This document shows, one piece after another, positions 1 through 10,142 of a DNA stretch of 64,000 nt. The translations under genes were made by a program, and so were the position numbers. The stretch comes from Cyclobacteriaceae bacterium (GTDB taxonomy: Bacteria; Bacteroidota; Bacteroidia; Cytophagales; Cyclobacteriaceae): NCBI GenBank assembly GCA_016787755.1, contig JAEUUA010000021.1, positions 1-64,000 of the forward strand, read 5' to 3'. How positions within the stretch are numbered: the first letter of the stretch is position 1; each line of letters opens with the position of its first letter. Below the pieces are notes generated by a model, which saw only the letters and a program-made list of their open reading frames with translations, was not told where the DNA came from and searched no databases.

Positions 1-3000
1 AACCCCATAATCACGTGGTCTAATCCCGCTTCAATTACTTATGGAACTGCACTGAGTGCTACGCAGTTGAATGCCACGGCCTCTGTAGCGGGAAGCTTTG
101 CATACACACCCGCTTCAGGCACGATATTGAATGCGGGAGCAGGGCAGGTGCTTTCTGTAAACTTTACACCAACCGACATTACTAATTACAACAGTGTTAA
201 TGGAACTACCGTCACCATCACCGTATTAAAAGCTAACCCCATAATCACATGGGCCAATCCCGCTTCAATTACTTATGGAACTGCACTGAGTGCTACGCAG
301 TTGAATGCCACGGCCTCTGTAGCGGGAAGCTTTAACTACACCCCCGCTTTAGGTACTATATTGAATGTGGGTACCGGTCAAACTCTATTTGTTAATTTCA
401 CACCCTCCGATGGCGCTAACTATAATGTGATTAATGGTACAACCGTTCTTATTACTGTAAATAAAGCAGTACTTACTGTAACGGCTGCAAATCAAACCAG
501 AATATATGGAACTGCTAACCCGCCCTTGACAATTAGTTATTCTGGTTTTGTAAACTCTGAGAGTTCTACGGTTATTGATGTTGCTCCCTCAATTTCCACT
601 ACTGCCACTGGTGCATCACCGGTTGGTAATTATCCCATCACAGTTTCTGGCGGCTTAGATAATAATTATGATTTTGTTTATTTGCAAGGAACGCTAGCCA
701 TTACCAAGGCAACTCTAACAGCTACAGCCGATAATACCAGTCGTGTCTATGGTATTGCTAATCCTGTATTTACTATTACTTACACCGGGTTTTTAAATGG
801 CGAAAATTCAACGATTTTGGGTACGGCTCCCACTGCTTCCACCGGTGCAGGAATTGGGAGCCCAGTTGGAACCTATGCGATAATGGTTTCTGGTGGAGTG
901 GATAATAATTATACATTTAACTACGTAAACGGTACCCTTACCATTACGAAAGCAACTCCAATAGTTAGCTGGACACCCCCGGCCTCAATTACCTATGGAA
1001 CTCCATTGAGTGCCACGCAACTGAATGCCACGGCTAGTGTAGCCGGTAATTTTGCATACACACCACCCTCGGGAACAATACTAAATGTAGGAACAAGCCA
1101 GGTGTTGTCTGTAAACTTTACACCATCAGATGGTACCAATTATAATGTTGTCAATGGTACCACCGTTTTAATCAGTGTAACTAAAGCCATGTTAACAGTA
1201 ACGGCTAACAATCAAAGCCGAACCTATGGTGCAGCTAACCCCGCACTCACGATAAGTTATTCTGGTTTTGTAAATAGTGAGAATACATCGGTATTAAATA
1301 CTGCGCCTGCTGCGGCTACTGCTGCGATAGGTACCACTCCGGTAGGCACCTATCCTATAACCGTTTCAGGGGGTGTTGCAACCAATTATGATTTTACCTA
1401 TGTATCGGGAACTCTGACGGTAACGAAAGCCAGCGTTACCGCGATCGCATTAGATGCCAATCGGATTTATGGTGCAGCTAATCCTTCCTTCACAATTACC
1501 TATACGGGCTTGTTGAATGGCGAGAACTCTTCGGTAATCGATACCCCTCCCACAGCAAGCACGGTGGCCACAGCACTAAGCAATGCAGGTACCTATCCGA
1601 TCACTGTGTCAGGAGGTATTGATAATAACTATACGCTTTTATATACGTCAGGCACTTTGACGATAACAAAAGCAACTGTGACAGCGACAGCTCAAGATGC
1701 GAGTAGGATATATAATGCAGCTAATCCAACTTTTGTTATTACCTATTCGGGCTTTGTAAACGGAGAGACCTCGGCCGTCATTGATGCACCGGCAACAGCA
1801 ACTACTACAGCTACCCTAACCAGCAGTGTAGGTACATATCCTATCATACCATCGGGGGCATCGGACAATAACTACACGTTTACATATGTAAATGGCACCC
1901 TTACTATAACAAAAGCAACCCCGGTTGTTAGTTGGTCAAATCCCGCTTCTATTACTTATGGCACAGCACTAAGCGCCACACAACTCAATGCCACAGCCAC
2001 TGTAGCCGGAACGTTTGCATATACGCCTGCGGCCGGAACGATATTGAATGCAGGGGTTGGACAAGTACTTTCTGTAAACTTTACACCTACTGACATTGCC
2101 AATTATAATCCAGTTAATGGAACTACGGTTACGCTCACAGTGGTAAAGGCTAACCCGATAATCACATGGCCTACTCCAGCTTCAATTACTTACGGGACAG
2201 CCCTGGGTGCTTCACAACTGAATGCTTCTTCAAGTGTGTCAGGAACGTTTGTTTATACTCCCTCCTCGGGAACAATTTTAAATGCGGGGGCAGCACAAAC
2301 ACTCTCTGTTAATTTCACTCCCACCGATTTTGCTAACTACAATGTAATCAATGGAACTACGGTTCTAATAACAGTAAATAAGGCAACACCCACTGTAACC
2401 TGGTTAAATCCCTTGCCGATCATATACGGTACAGCACTTAGTTCAACTCAGTTAAATGCCACAGCTAATATACCCGGTTCATTTGTTTATGCTCCCGGGC
2501 TTGGCACCATCTTAAATGCAGGATCGAATCAATCCTTGTCTGTTAACTTTACTCCAACGGATGCGGCAAATTATAATTCCGTAAATGGAACCACCGTACT
2601 TATTACGGTGAATAAGGCTACGCCTACAGTTAGTTGGACTACGCCAGCTGATATAACGTACGGCACGGCTTTGGGGGCCTCTCACTTGAATGCAACTGCT
2701 AGTGTCCCCGGAACGTTTGTTTATACACCCCCTGCTGGAACCATTTTGAACTCCGGTGTCGGGCAGGTTTTATCCGTAAATTTCACACCTACTAATAGTG
2801 CAAACTATAATTCAGTGAACGGAACAACTGTTTTGATCACAGTAAATAAAGGAACCCCTGTAATTACCTGGCCGAATCCTGCTTCGATAATATATGGCAC
2901 AGCGCTTAGCGCAACCCAATTAAATGCAACATCGAGTGTGGCGGGAACTTTCACTTACACACCAACTCTTGGAACATTATTAAATGCCGGAGTGAATCAA

Positions 3001-6000
3001 ACTTTATCGGTTGACTTTACACCTACTGATGCGAGTAATTATAATGCAGTCAATGGAGTTCAGCGATTGATTACCGTAAACAAGGCTACTCCCGTAATCA
3101 CCTGGGCCAATCCAACCCCTATTATCTATGGAACTCAATTAAGCGCCACCCAATTGAATGCGACATCTAACGTGCCTGGCGTTTTTGTTTATACTCCGCC
3201 AAGCGGAACAATATTGAATGTTGGGTCTAATCAAACTTTGTCTTTGAATTTTACTCCCACGGATGCCGCTAACTACAACTCAATTGTGGGGCGAACAGTG
3301 TTAATAACAGTAAATAAGGCTACCCCTATTGTTTCCTGGAGTACCCCCCTTCCGCTAAAAGTGAATGAACCTTTAACTGGAATTCATCTGAATGCAACGG
3401 CTAACGTTCCGGGCACATTTACGTATTCCCCACCAAGCGGAACAACCTTTGCCACTGCAGGCACGTATCCTCTATCGGTATCATTTACACCAACGGATGG
3501 TGCAAACTTTAATTCTGTACCCAATACTCAAGTACAAATAGCCGTCAACAGCAAGGATAACCCAGTGATAACCTGGACTAACCCCGCAACTATTGTTTAT
3601 GGAACGGTCTTAAGTGGCGCGCAACTAAACGCCACTTCGAATGTACCGGGTACCTTTGTTTACACACCTGCTGCCGGGACGCTACTGAATTCAGGTGCCA
3701 ATCAAACCTTATCCGTAAATTTTATTCCCTCTGATGGAGTGAATTATAACTCTGTAAACAGAAGTGTTCAAATTACAGTTACTAAAGCTGTGTTATCAGC
3801 AACAGCCAGCAGTACGAGCCGAATTTATGGTGCAGCCAATCCTTCTTTTGTGATTACGTATTCCGGATTTGTGAATGGTGAAAATGCGAGTGTTATTGAC
3901 ACAGCACCTACAGCGACATGTTCTGCCATAGCAGGCGATAATGCAGGAGGGGTGTTTCCAATTATTCCGGCAGGGGGCGTGGATAATAATTATTCCTTCT
4001 CTTATGTAAATGGATCGTTAACAATTAATAAAGCTCCATTAACAGCCCGTGCAGACGATAAATCAAGATCTTATGGATTATCGAACCCGATCTTTTCCAT
4101 TAGCTACACAGGATTTGTAAATGGAGATACACAAAGTGAGATAACAGTACCTACCGCAAGTACCATCGCAACGCCAGCCAGCAATGTAGGCAGCTATCCC
4201 ATAACATTAAGTGGAGGATCTTCTATAAACTATACTATAACGCTTCAGAGTGGAACGCTTACTGTAAATATCTCACCCTTAATTGCAAAAGCATCTGATC
4301 TATCAAAAATCTATGGCCAGGTAAATCCAACATTAACAATAGTTTACACTGGTTTTTTAAATGGAGATAATGTCACTTCAATAACTCCACCAACCATTAG
4401 TACAACGGCTGGCACAGCGAGTGATGTGGGATCCTATCCAATTAATCTTAGTGGCGGCTCAGCGGTAAACTATGGGTTAATCCTGCAACCAGGAACGCTG
4501 ACTGTAAGTAAAGCCCAATTGAATGTCTCGGCTAATAACCAAACTCGCTTGTATGGTTCTGCTAATCCTTCATTAACCTTAAGTTATTCAGGGTTTGTAA
4601 ATGGAGAAAACCAAACTGTAATAGACAGTGCTCCCATCATTTCCACTCCGGCCACATTAGTAAGCCCGGTAGGATCATATCCTATTAACATTTCTGGAGG
4701 GTCTGATAATAATTATAATTTAAACTATACGAACGGGACACTTACTATAACCAAAGTAACCCTTACAGCCTCAGTTGCAAACGCATCAAAAATTTATGGC
4801 TCACCAAACCCAGTATTTTCTATTAATTATGCTGGCTTTGTTAACGGTGAGAATTCTTCGGTAATTGATTTACCCCCGGTTTCAACTAGCACTGCTACTG
4901 TTTCAAGTAATGTTGGATCTTATCCGATAACTGCTAGCGGAGGCATAGATAACAATTATTCTTTTGCCTATGTGGCTGGAACGTTAACAATAACAAAGGC
5001 ACCCTTGGTGGCCACTGCTTTGGATGCAAGCCGGCCTTATGGTGTACCTAACCCGACATTTGTGATTGGATATGCTGGTTTTGTTAATGGAGAAACAGTT
5101 TCAGTACTAAGTACGCAACCCACCGCATCAACTACTGCCATCATAACCAGTCCTATTGGCAACTATCCAATTATTGTATCAGGAGGTGCCGACAATAATT
5201 ATTCATTCACTTACGTGAATGGAGTTTTATCCGTTGGTAAATCAAACCCCGTAATAACGTGGAATAACCCAGCAGCAATAACTTTTGGAACTGCATTAAG
5301 TGCAGTCCAATTGAATGCAACAGCTAGTGTGGCGGGCACATTTACCTATACTCCGGCAGCGGGAACTTTATTAAATGCTGGAGCAAATCAAGTGTTATCT
5401 GTTAACTTCGTGCCAACCGATGGAGCGAATTACAATCCTATCAATGGTACATCAGTTCTGATTACGGTAAATAAGGCAACTCCTGTTGTTTCCTGGTCAT
5501 CACCGGCTTCCATAGTTTATGGTACCAGTTTATCAGCAACACAATTAAATGCCACAGCTAGTGTGCCAGGAACTTTCAATTACACTCCTCCCGGTGGCAC
5601 TATTTTGGATGCAGGACCGAATCAAATCTTGTCTGTAAGTTTTACTCCTACCAATTCCAGTAACTATAATACGGTAAATGGCACAACCGTTCAAATTACA
5701 GTTATTAAGGCAACGCCAGAAATCACCTGGTCAACACCTGCTCCAATCACATTTGGAACTGCATTGGGTAGTACTCAACTCAATGCATCAGCAAATGTTC
5801 CAGGCTCATTTACCTATACACCTGCCTTAGGAACTGTTTTGAATGCCGGAGTCAATCAAACCTTGTCAGTTAACTTTACTCCTTCCAATACTTCCAATTA
5901 CAATGTAGTTAACAACACGACAACTCAAATTACGGTTAATAAAGCTACTCCAGTCATTACCTGGGCTCCCCCAGCAGCCATTACATATGGAACAGCGCTA

Positions 6001-6893
6001 AGTGCCACACAGCTAAATGCAACAGCCAATACAACGGGTACGTTTACTTATTCACCAGCCAGTGGAACCCTATTGAATGCAGGCACCAATCAAGTACTAT
6101 CGGTGAATTTCACTCCAACCAATCTTACAAATTTTAATTTAGTTACAGGAGTTACCACATTGATAAATGTGATTAAGGCAACCCCCTTAATAACGTGGGC
6201 AAATCCTGCAGATATTTCCTATGGAGTAGTACTTAGTTCATCGCAGCTGAATGCAACTGCGAACGTGCCAGGTACATTCACTTACACTCCAGCACTTGGA
6301 ACTCTGCTTAATGCGGGAACAAACCAAACCTTATCGGTTAATTTTACCCCCACTAATACGGCAAACTATAACACTGTAAGTGGAGTCACGGCACAGTTAA
6401 CGGTAAAAAAGGTAAATCTCACTGCAAAGGCTGAAAATAAAACCCGAATTTATGGATTGGCTAATCCTCCCTTAACAATTTCATATGCAGGATTTGTTAA
6501 TGGAGAAATAGAGAATGTGCTTGATACCAAACCAACAATCAGTACGGTTGCCAATGCATCAACCCCGGTGGGGGATTATGCCATTGTGATTGCAGGAGGA
6601 AATGATAATAATTATAATTTTACTTATACCCCGGGAGTCTTTTCCATAACAAAGGCGACTTTAACCGCAACTGCTGATAATAAATCAAGATTATTAGCAA
6701 CACCCAATCCATCATTGACGATAAGTTATAACGGATTTGCCAATGGGGATGGAGTGTCCGATATTGACATCCTGCCCATCGCTACTACCACAGCAACAAT
6801 ATCTTCCCCTGTGGGTGGTTATCCTATTACGGTTGCAGGAGGGAATGATAATAATTACACATTTAATTATGTTTCGGGCACTTTAACAATCAA
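1..6893 (+). repeat. In-frame tandem MBG-type coding repeats (~225-234 bp units)
   Basis: Tandem coding repeats underlie the giant adhesin. The first two complete units are 234 bp apart (starts at 1 and 235) and differ at only about 3 of their first 99 bases, so this end of the array was duplicated or gene-converted recently. Later units are strongly diverged at the DNA level while keeping the protein motif. The two repeat types are grouped in blocks rather than strictly alternating. The array may continue upstream of base 1. Confidence 0.9.
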
Positions 6894-7911
6894 TCCTAAT
6901 TTCCCTCCAGTGCTGAAAAACTTTGAGATAATCGCCACTGAGGACCTGCAATTTAATTTTACATACACTCACTTCAGCAACAACTTCACAAGTTTTTCTG
7001 GTAGTCCAATTACATTCATAAAAATTGTCTCATTACCGGTAAATGGAATACTATCTTGGAATGGAAGTCCGGTTGCACCAGGAACAGAAGTTTTGGTTAT
7101 GAATGGATTGATTGAGAACTTTAATTATCTCTCTAATCTTGATTTTTCAGGTTCCGATTCATTTAAGTGGAATGCTTCGGATGGATCCTTTCTGTCCACA
7201 GAAAGTGCTACGGTTTCAATAAAAATACAAAAGGTGAATGATCCACCTTCCCTCAATAATATTGAAACTCAGCCCTTGCTATATAGTTTAGGTGATCCGG
7301 CCATTACCATCACCGAAAGTATTGTCATCAACGATGTGGATGATAATTCAATTTATTCTGCAAAAATTTCTATATCTGAAAATTTTGCAAAGGGAGATGT
7401 CTTGTCTGTTATTTTGGGCACTGGCTCCATTATTCTTTCTTCCTACAATCCCAATAGCGGTGAATTAGAACTCACGGGCAAGGACTCGCGGGCAAACTAT
7501 GAAGCTGCACTTAAAAAAGTTGTATTTAGCAGTCCTGTTTCAGGTGAGGCTACCATTTCTGATAAGAAAATTAGTTTCCTTGTAAAGGATAGTGTTGACG
7601 TAAGTAATAGCGCATCACGTGTTGTCTCCATAACTGAAGTATTTCCTGAATTGAGCATTGTTTCAGCCTTTACACCCAATGATGATGGTGTTAATGATCT
7701 GTGGGACTTTGTCAACCTGGACTTTTATTCTTCCATTGTAATTTCAGTGTTTGATAGAAATGGGGCCTTGGTTTTTAAATGTGAGAGTAAGGATTGTGCA
7801 TGGGACGGGAAATTAAATGGCAGAGTTTTGCCATCGGGGCCTTACTTCTACTCAATTTATCTTAATGGTGGAAAGAGAAAATATCAAGGAACGGTTACGA
7901 TATTGAAATGA
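1..7911 (+). CDS. Giant MBG-repeat T9SS-secreted adhesin, 5'-truncated by the window edge
   Basis: The reading frame is open from base 1, so the true start lies outside the window and the first ATG at 67 is only an internal Met. About 2,300 residues are a mosaic of two beta-sandwich repeat types: a ~78-aa unit with the signature ITW..PA.ITYGT and a ~75-aa MBG-type unit with R.YG.ANP and SGGxDNNY. Roughly 16 and 13 copies were counted by eye. Then come about 250 residues of cadherin/VCBS-like sequence and a C-terminal domain with FTPNDDGVND, WDGK and LPSGPYFY, the gliding-motility-associated (CHU_C, type B) T9SS signal. Inference: a cell-surface or secreted adhesin exported by T9SS, comparable in layout to SprB-like proteins but not an orthologue that can be named. 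Its stop overlaps the start of the downstream PorP/SprF gene (ATGA), which implies translational coupling with its export partner. Confidence 0.9.
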   Translation, partial: NPIITWSNPASITYGTALSATQLNATASVAGSFAYTPASGTILNAGAGQVLSVNFTPTDITNYNSVNGTTVTITVLKANPIITWANPASITYGTALSATQLNATASVAGSFNYTPALGTILNVGTGQTLFVNFTPSDGANYNVINGTTVLITVNKAVLTVTAANQTRIYGTANPPLTISYSGFVNSESSTVIDVAPSISTTATGASPVGNYPITVSGGLDNNYDFVYLQGTLAITKATLTATADNTSRVYGIANPVFTITYTGFLNGENSTILGTAPTASTGAGIGSPVGTYAIMVSGGVDNNYTFNYVNGTLTITKATPIVSWTPPASITYGTPLSATQLNATASVAGNFAYTPPSGTILNVGTSQVLSVNFTPSDGTNYNVVNGTTVLISVTKAMLTVTANNQSRTYGAANPALTISYSGFVNSENTSVLNTAPAAATAAIGTTPVGTYPITVSGGVATNYDFTYVSGTLTVTKASVTAIALDANRIYGAANPSFTITYTGLLNGENSSVIDTPPTASTVATALSNAGTYPITVSGGIDNNYTLLYTSGTLTITKATVTATAQDASRIYNAANPTFVITYSGFVNGETSAVIDAPATATTTATLTSSVGTYPIIPSGASDNNYTFTYVNGTLTITKATPVVSWSNPASITYGTALSATQLNATATVAGTFAYTPAAGTILNAGVGQVLSVNFTPTDIANYNPVNGTTVTLTVVKANPIITWPTPASITYGTALGASQLNASSSVSGTFVYTPSSGTILNAGAAQTLSVNFTPTDFANYNVINGTTVLITVNKATPTVTWLNPLPIIYGTALSSTQLNATANIPGSFVYAPGLGTILNAGSNQSLSVNFTPTDAANYNSVNGTTVLITVNKATPTVSWTTPADITYGTALGASHLNATASVPGTFVYTPPAGTILNSGVGQVLSVNFTPTNSANYNSVNGTTVLITVNKGTPVITWPNPASIIYGTALSATQLNATSSVAGTFTYTPTLGTLLNAGVNQTLSVDFTPTDASNYNAVNGVQRLITVNKATPVITWANPTPIIYGTQLSATQLNATSNVPGVFVYTPPSGTILNVGSNQTLSLNFTPTDAANYNSIVGRTVLITVNKATPIVSWSTPLPLKVNEPLTGIHLNATANVPGTFTYSPPSGTTFATAGTYPLSVSFTPTDGANFNSVPNTQVQIAVNSKDNPVITWTNPATIVYGTVLSGAQLNATSNVPGTFVYTPAAGTLLNSGANQTLSVNFIPSDGVNYNSVNRSVQITVTKAVLSATASSTSRIYGAANPSFVITYSGFVNGENASVIDTAPTATCSAIAGDNAGGVFPIIPAGGVDNNYSFSYVNGSLTINKAPLTARADDKSRSYGLSNPIFSISYTGFVNGDTQSEITVPTASTIATPASNVGSYPITLSGGSSINYTITLQSGTLTVNISPLIAKASDLSKIYGQVNPTLTIVYTGFLNGDNVTSITPPTISTTAGTASDVGSYPINLSGGSAVNYGLILQPGTLTVSKAQLNVSANNQTRLYGSANPSLTLSYSGFVNGENQTVIDSAPIISTPATLVSPVGSYPINISGGSDNNYNLNYTNGTLTITKVTLTASVANASKIYGSPNPVFSINYAGFVNGENSSVIDLPPVSTSTATVSSNVGSYPITASGGIDNNYSFAYVAGTLTITKAPLVATALDASRPYGVPNPTFVIGYAGFVNGETVSVLSTQPTASTTAIITSPIGNYPIIVSGGADNNYSFTYVNGVLSVGKSNPVITWNNPAAITFGTALSAVQLNATASVAGTFTYTPAAGTLLNAGANQVLSVNFVPTDGANYNPINGTSVLITVNKATPVVSWSSPASIVYGTSLSATQLNATASVPGTFNYTPPGGTILDAGPNQILSVSFTPTNSSNYNTVNGTTVQITVIKATPEITWSTPAPITFGTALGSTQLNASANVPGSFTYTPALGTVLNAGVNQTLSVNFTPSNTSNYNVVNNTTTQITVNKATPVITWAPPAAITYGTALSATQLNATANTTGTFTYSPASGTLLNAGTNQVLSVNFTPTNLTNFNLVTGVTTLINVIKATPLITWANPADISYGVVLSSSQLNATANVPGTFTYTPALGTLLNAGTNQTLSVNFTPTNTANYNTVSGVTAQLTVKKVNLTAKAENKTRIYGLANPPLTISYAGFVNGEIENVLDTKPTISTVANASTPVGDYAIVIAGGNDNNYNFTYTPGVFSITKATLTATADNKSRLLATPNPSLTISYNGFANGDGVSDIDILPIATTTATISSPVGGYPITVAGGNDNNYTFNYVSGTLTINPNFPPVLKNFEIIATEDLQFNFTYTHFSNNFTSFSGSPITFIKIVSLPVNGILSWNGSPVAPGTEVLVMNGLIENFNYLSNLDFSGSDSFKWNASDGSFLSTESATVSIKIQKVNDPPSLNNIETQPLLYSLGDPAITITESIVINDVDDNSIYSAKISISENFAKGDVLSVILGTGSIILSSYNPNSGELELTGKDSRANYEAALKKVVFSSPVSGEATISDKKISFLVKDSVDVSNSASRVVSITEVFPELSIVSAFTPNDDGVNDLWDFVNLDFYSSIVISVFDRNGALVFKCESKDCAWDGKLNGRVLPSGPYFYSIYLNGGKRKYQGTVTILK

Positions 7912-8918
7912 ATAGCCAAGTAAAAATATTGATTGTCCTTTGCTGCGGCATCCTTTCACATTCCTTAGTTGCCCAGGAAAATGACTATACGCAATACTAT
8001 GCAAATATGCCTGCCGTAAATGCCGGGTTTACAGGCATGGAAGATTATTTTGATTTGCGGATGGGAGTGCGTGAAGGCTGGAATAGTTTTGGTATCAAGG
8101 ATAGTAATCTTTTTTTGAGTGCGTACGGAACCTTGAATAGTAAAAGTCGAGCGGGCAAAAGGAACAACTCTCTCAGAATTTCGAATCCTACGTTATTTAA
8201 TGAAATCCAGCATGATAAAAAATTCAGACGCAGGCATGGCATTGGCGGAATGGTGACCAGTCGAACACTGGATCCTTATAAATCCATTGGTGCCAGCGTG
8301 AACTACGCTTACCATGTACCCCTTTCCGGTAAATTAAATATTTCTCTTGGAGCCAAGGTAGGATATTCAAATCAACGAATTGACTTTTCAGGCCTAACCG
8401 TGCGGGATGACGTGAATGATCAATTTTATCAAAGTTTAATTCAATCAGCCCAAGGCACACAGAACACCGTGATTGCTGACTTTGGAACAGTTTTGTATTC
8501 AAGAAAATTTTTTCTGGGGGTGTCGTCTCAGAGTCTAGTAGCAAAGAAAATGAATGGCGATCAGTTGTTCAACATGAATGATGGAGTGCGTTATCGGTTG
8601 CAAACGGGAGGTTCTTTTGGAATTAGCCCTGAGTTTGAACTTTCACCTGGCGGTATCGTAACGTATCAGGAAGGATATGATTTACGATGGTCCTTGAACG
8701 TCAGACTTCGGTATAAGGAGTTTATCTATTTAGGCTCAGCGTATGAAGCTGATTCAAAAATTTCAATGCTATTTGGAGTGGTTACCCCAAGTTTAACATT
8801 TAACTATTCTTACGATATGTACACTTCAGCGTTGAATAACTTTAATGTGAATACCCATGAGATTGTTATGGGGCTGGTCTTGTTTAATAAGTTTAAGATA
8901 AGACCAAATTTTTGGTAG
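7908..8918 (+). CDS. PorP/SprF family type IX secretion-associated outer-membrane protein
   Basis: 336 aa with a cleavable N-terminal signal peptide (hydrophobic segment ending SLVAQE). The mature N-terminus has the family hallmark YTQYYANMPAVNAGFTG, matching the usual Q/Y..N....NPA.aG pattern, followed by alternating amphipathic strands typical of a 14-strand outer-membrane barrel and a GxxKxGYSNQR-type strand. Length is normal for PorP/SprF (about 300-350 aa). In this family SprF is needed to export the adjacent SprB adhesin, and type B CTD substrates usually sit beside a dedicated PorP/SprF. The 4-bp overlap with the upstream adhesin supports the same pairing here. Cell location: outer membrane. 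Confidence 0.88.
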   Translation: MNSQVKILIVLCCGILSHSLVAQENDYTQYYANMPAVNAGFTGMEDYFDLRMGVREGWNSFGIKDSNLFLSAYGTLNSKSRAGKRNNSLRISNPTLFNEIQHDKKFRRRHGIGGMVTSRTLDPYKSIGASVNYAYHVPLSGKLNISLGAKVGYSNQRIDFSGLTVRDDVNDQFYQSLIQSAQGTQNTVIADFGTVLYSRKFFLGVSSQSLVAKKMNGDQLFNMNDGVRYRLQTGGSFGISPEFELSPGGIVTYQEGYDLRWSLNVRLRYKEFIYLGSAYEADSKISMLFGVVTPSLTFNYSYDMYTSALNNFNVNTHEIVMGLVLFNKFKIRPNFW

Positions 8919-8922
8919 GCAC

Positions 8923-10140
8923 ATGAAGATTTTAGCGTTGCTATTTTTGATATTTTTCGGGACCGGAATTCTGCTTTCACAAGAATTAACATTTAGTGTA
9001 CCTATAAAACTTGGATCAACTGTAAATTCTGAGGCCGAAGAATTAGGCCCATTAATGTCTGGGGATGGTAAAACCCTCTATTTCTCACGAGCGTTTTATG
9101 ATCGAAATACAGGTGGCAAATATGCGGGAACAGATATTTGGGTTTCAAAAAAGAATGAGCAAGGCCAATGGTTGCCTGCCGTAAACATGAATAATAAATG
9201 GAATAATAAACTATCAAATTCAGTAATTGGAATAAATCAGGATCATTCAATTGTTTATTTATTAAATGCGTACTCCAATAAAAGTGGAATTTCCTTTTCT
9301 AAATTTTATAGCGGTGAGTGGAGATCACCTGAATTCATTCCCATCCCAGATATCAATCGGAGTGATTTTGTAGGATTTTATGCTAACCCAAAGTTTGATG
9401 TTATTCTGATTTCCATGAAGGGAAAAGATAGTTTTGGAGAAGAAGATTTATATGTCAGTTTGAAGGATTCTTTTGGAAATTGGACAGAACCGAAAAATTT
9501 AGGAGCAACAATCAACACGAAAGGATTTGAGATTTCACCTTTTTTAACGGAGGACAAAAAGCGACTTTTCTTTGCAAGCAATGGCCATCCAGGGTTTGGC
9601 GATGCAGATATTTTCTATTGCGATCGACTATTTGATTCGTGGGAGACTTGGAGTGTACCCAAGAATTTAGGGGATAAGATTAATTCAAAATTCTTTGATG
9701 CCTATTTTTCTTTGTACGACAGTATTGGATATTTTTCAAGCAGCAGAATAAATAATCAGTCTGAAATTTATAAAACAGATGTTAATAAGAATAGGAATAC
9801 AATAAGTTTCGATAGGCAATATTTAACACCGAAGGAAGTTGGAGAACTTATTGGTAATTCAGTATCGAGAAAAATAATATTTGAAGGAGGTTCTTCAGTA
9901 TTAAATTCTGGGCAAAAGGAATTATTATATTACATAGCTAATAAACTTTTGACTAAGACCGAAATAAAATTTCAATTAACTGGCTTAGGAGAAGAAAGCA
10001 TTTTAATGAGGGATCGATTGAATTCAATAATTGAACAATTAACTTCTGTAGGTATTGACAGTTATCGGGTGCGATTAGTTGCTCAAGCTCTAGATGGAAA
10101 GGTTGAACCGAACACTATCGAAATTAGTTTCTTCCGATGA
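8923..10140 (+). CDS. PD40-repeat periplasmic protein with degenerate OmpA-like C-terminus
   Basis: 405 aa with an N-terminal signal peptide ending about LLSQE. Residues ~35-270 contain several PD40/WD40-like beta-propeller units (TLYFSR, GTDIWVS, RLFFASNGHPGFGDADIF). The last ~100 residues have OmpA-domain topology (IIFEGGSSVL, then IANKLL, then GIDSYRVR), but the GHTD motif that holds the peptidoglycan-binding Asp is replaced by GLGEE, so wall binding is doubtful. The gene starts 4 bp after the PorP/SprF gene and closes this three-gene operon. PD40-OmpA proteins often accompany PorP/SprF genes in Bacteroidota; PorE of the T9SS has a related PD40/OmpA design. Inference: an accessory periplasmic component of the adhesin export module. 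Confidence 0.75.
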   Translation: MKILALLFLIFFGTGILLSQELTFSVPIKLGSTVNSEAEELGPLMSGDGKTLYFSRAFYDRNTGGKYAGTDIWVSKKNEQGQWLPAVNMNNKWNNKLSNSVIGINQDHSIVYLLNAYSNKSGISFSKFYSGEWRSPEFIPIPDINRSDFVGFYANPKFDVILISMKGKDSFGEEDLYVSLKDSFGNWTEPKNLGATINTKGFEISPFLTEDKKRLFFASNGHPGFGDADIFYCDRLFDSWETWSVPKNLGDKINSKFFDAYFSLYDSIGYFSSSRINNQSEIYKTDVNKNRNTISFDRQYLTPKEVGELIGNSVSRKIIFEGGSSVLNSGQKELLYYIANKLLTKTEIKFQLTGLGEESILMRDRLNSIIEQLTSVGIDSYRVRLVAQALDGKVEPNTIEISFFR

Positions 10141-10142
10141 AC

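Noticed and set aside
1..6893. Direct repeats that could suggest a CRISPR array or satellite DNA
   Set aside because: The repeats are 225-234 bp, in frame and coding; there are no short conserved repeats with unique spacers and no cas genes.
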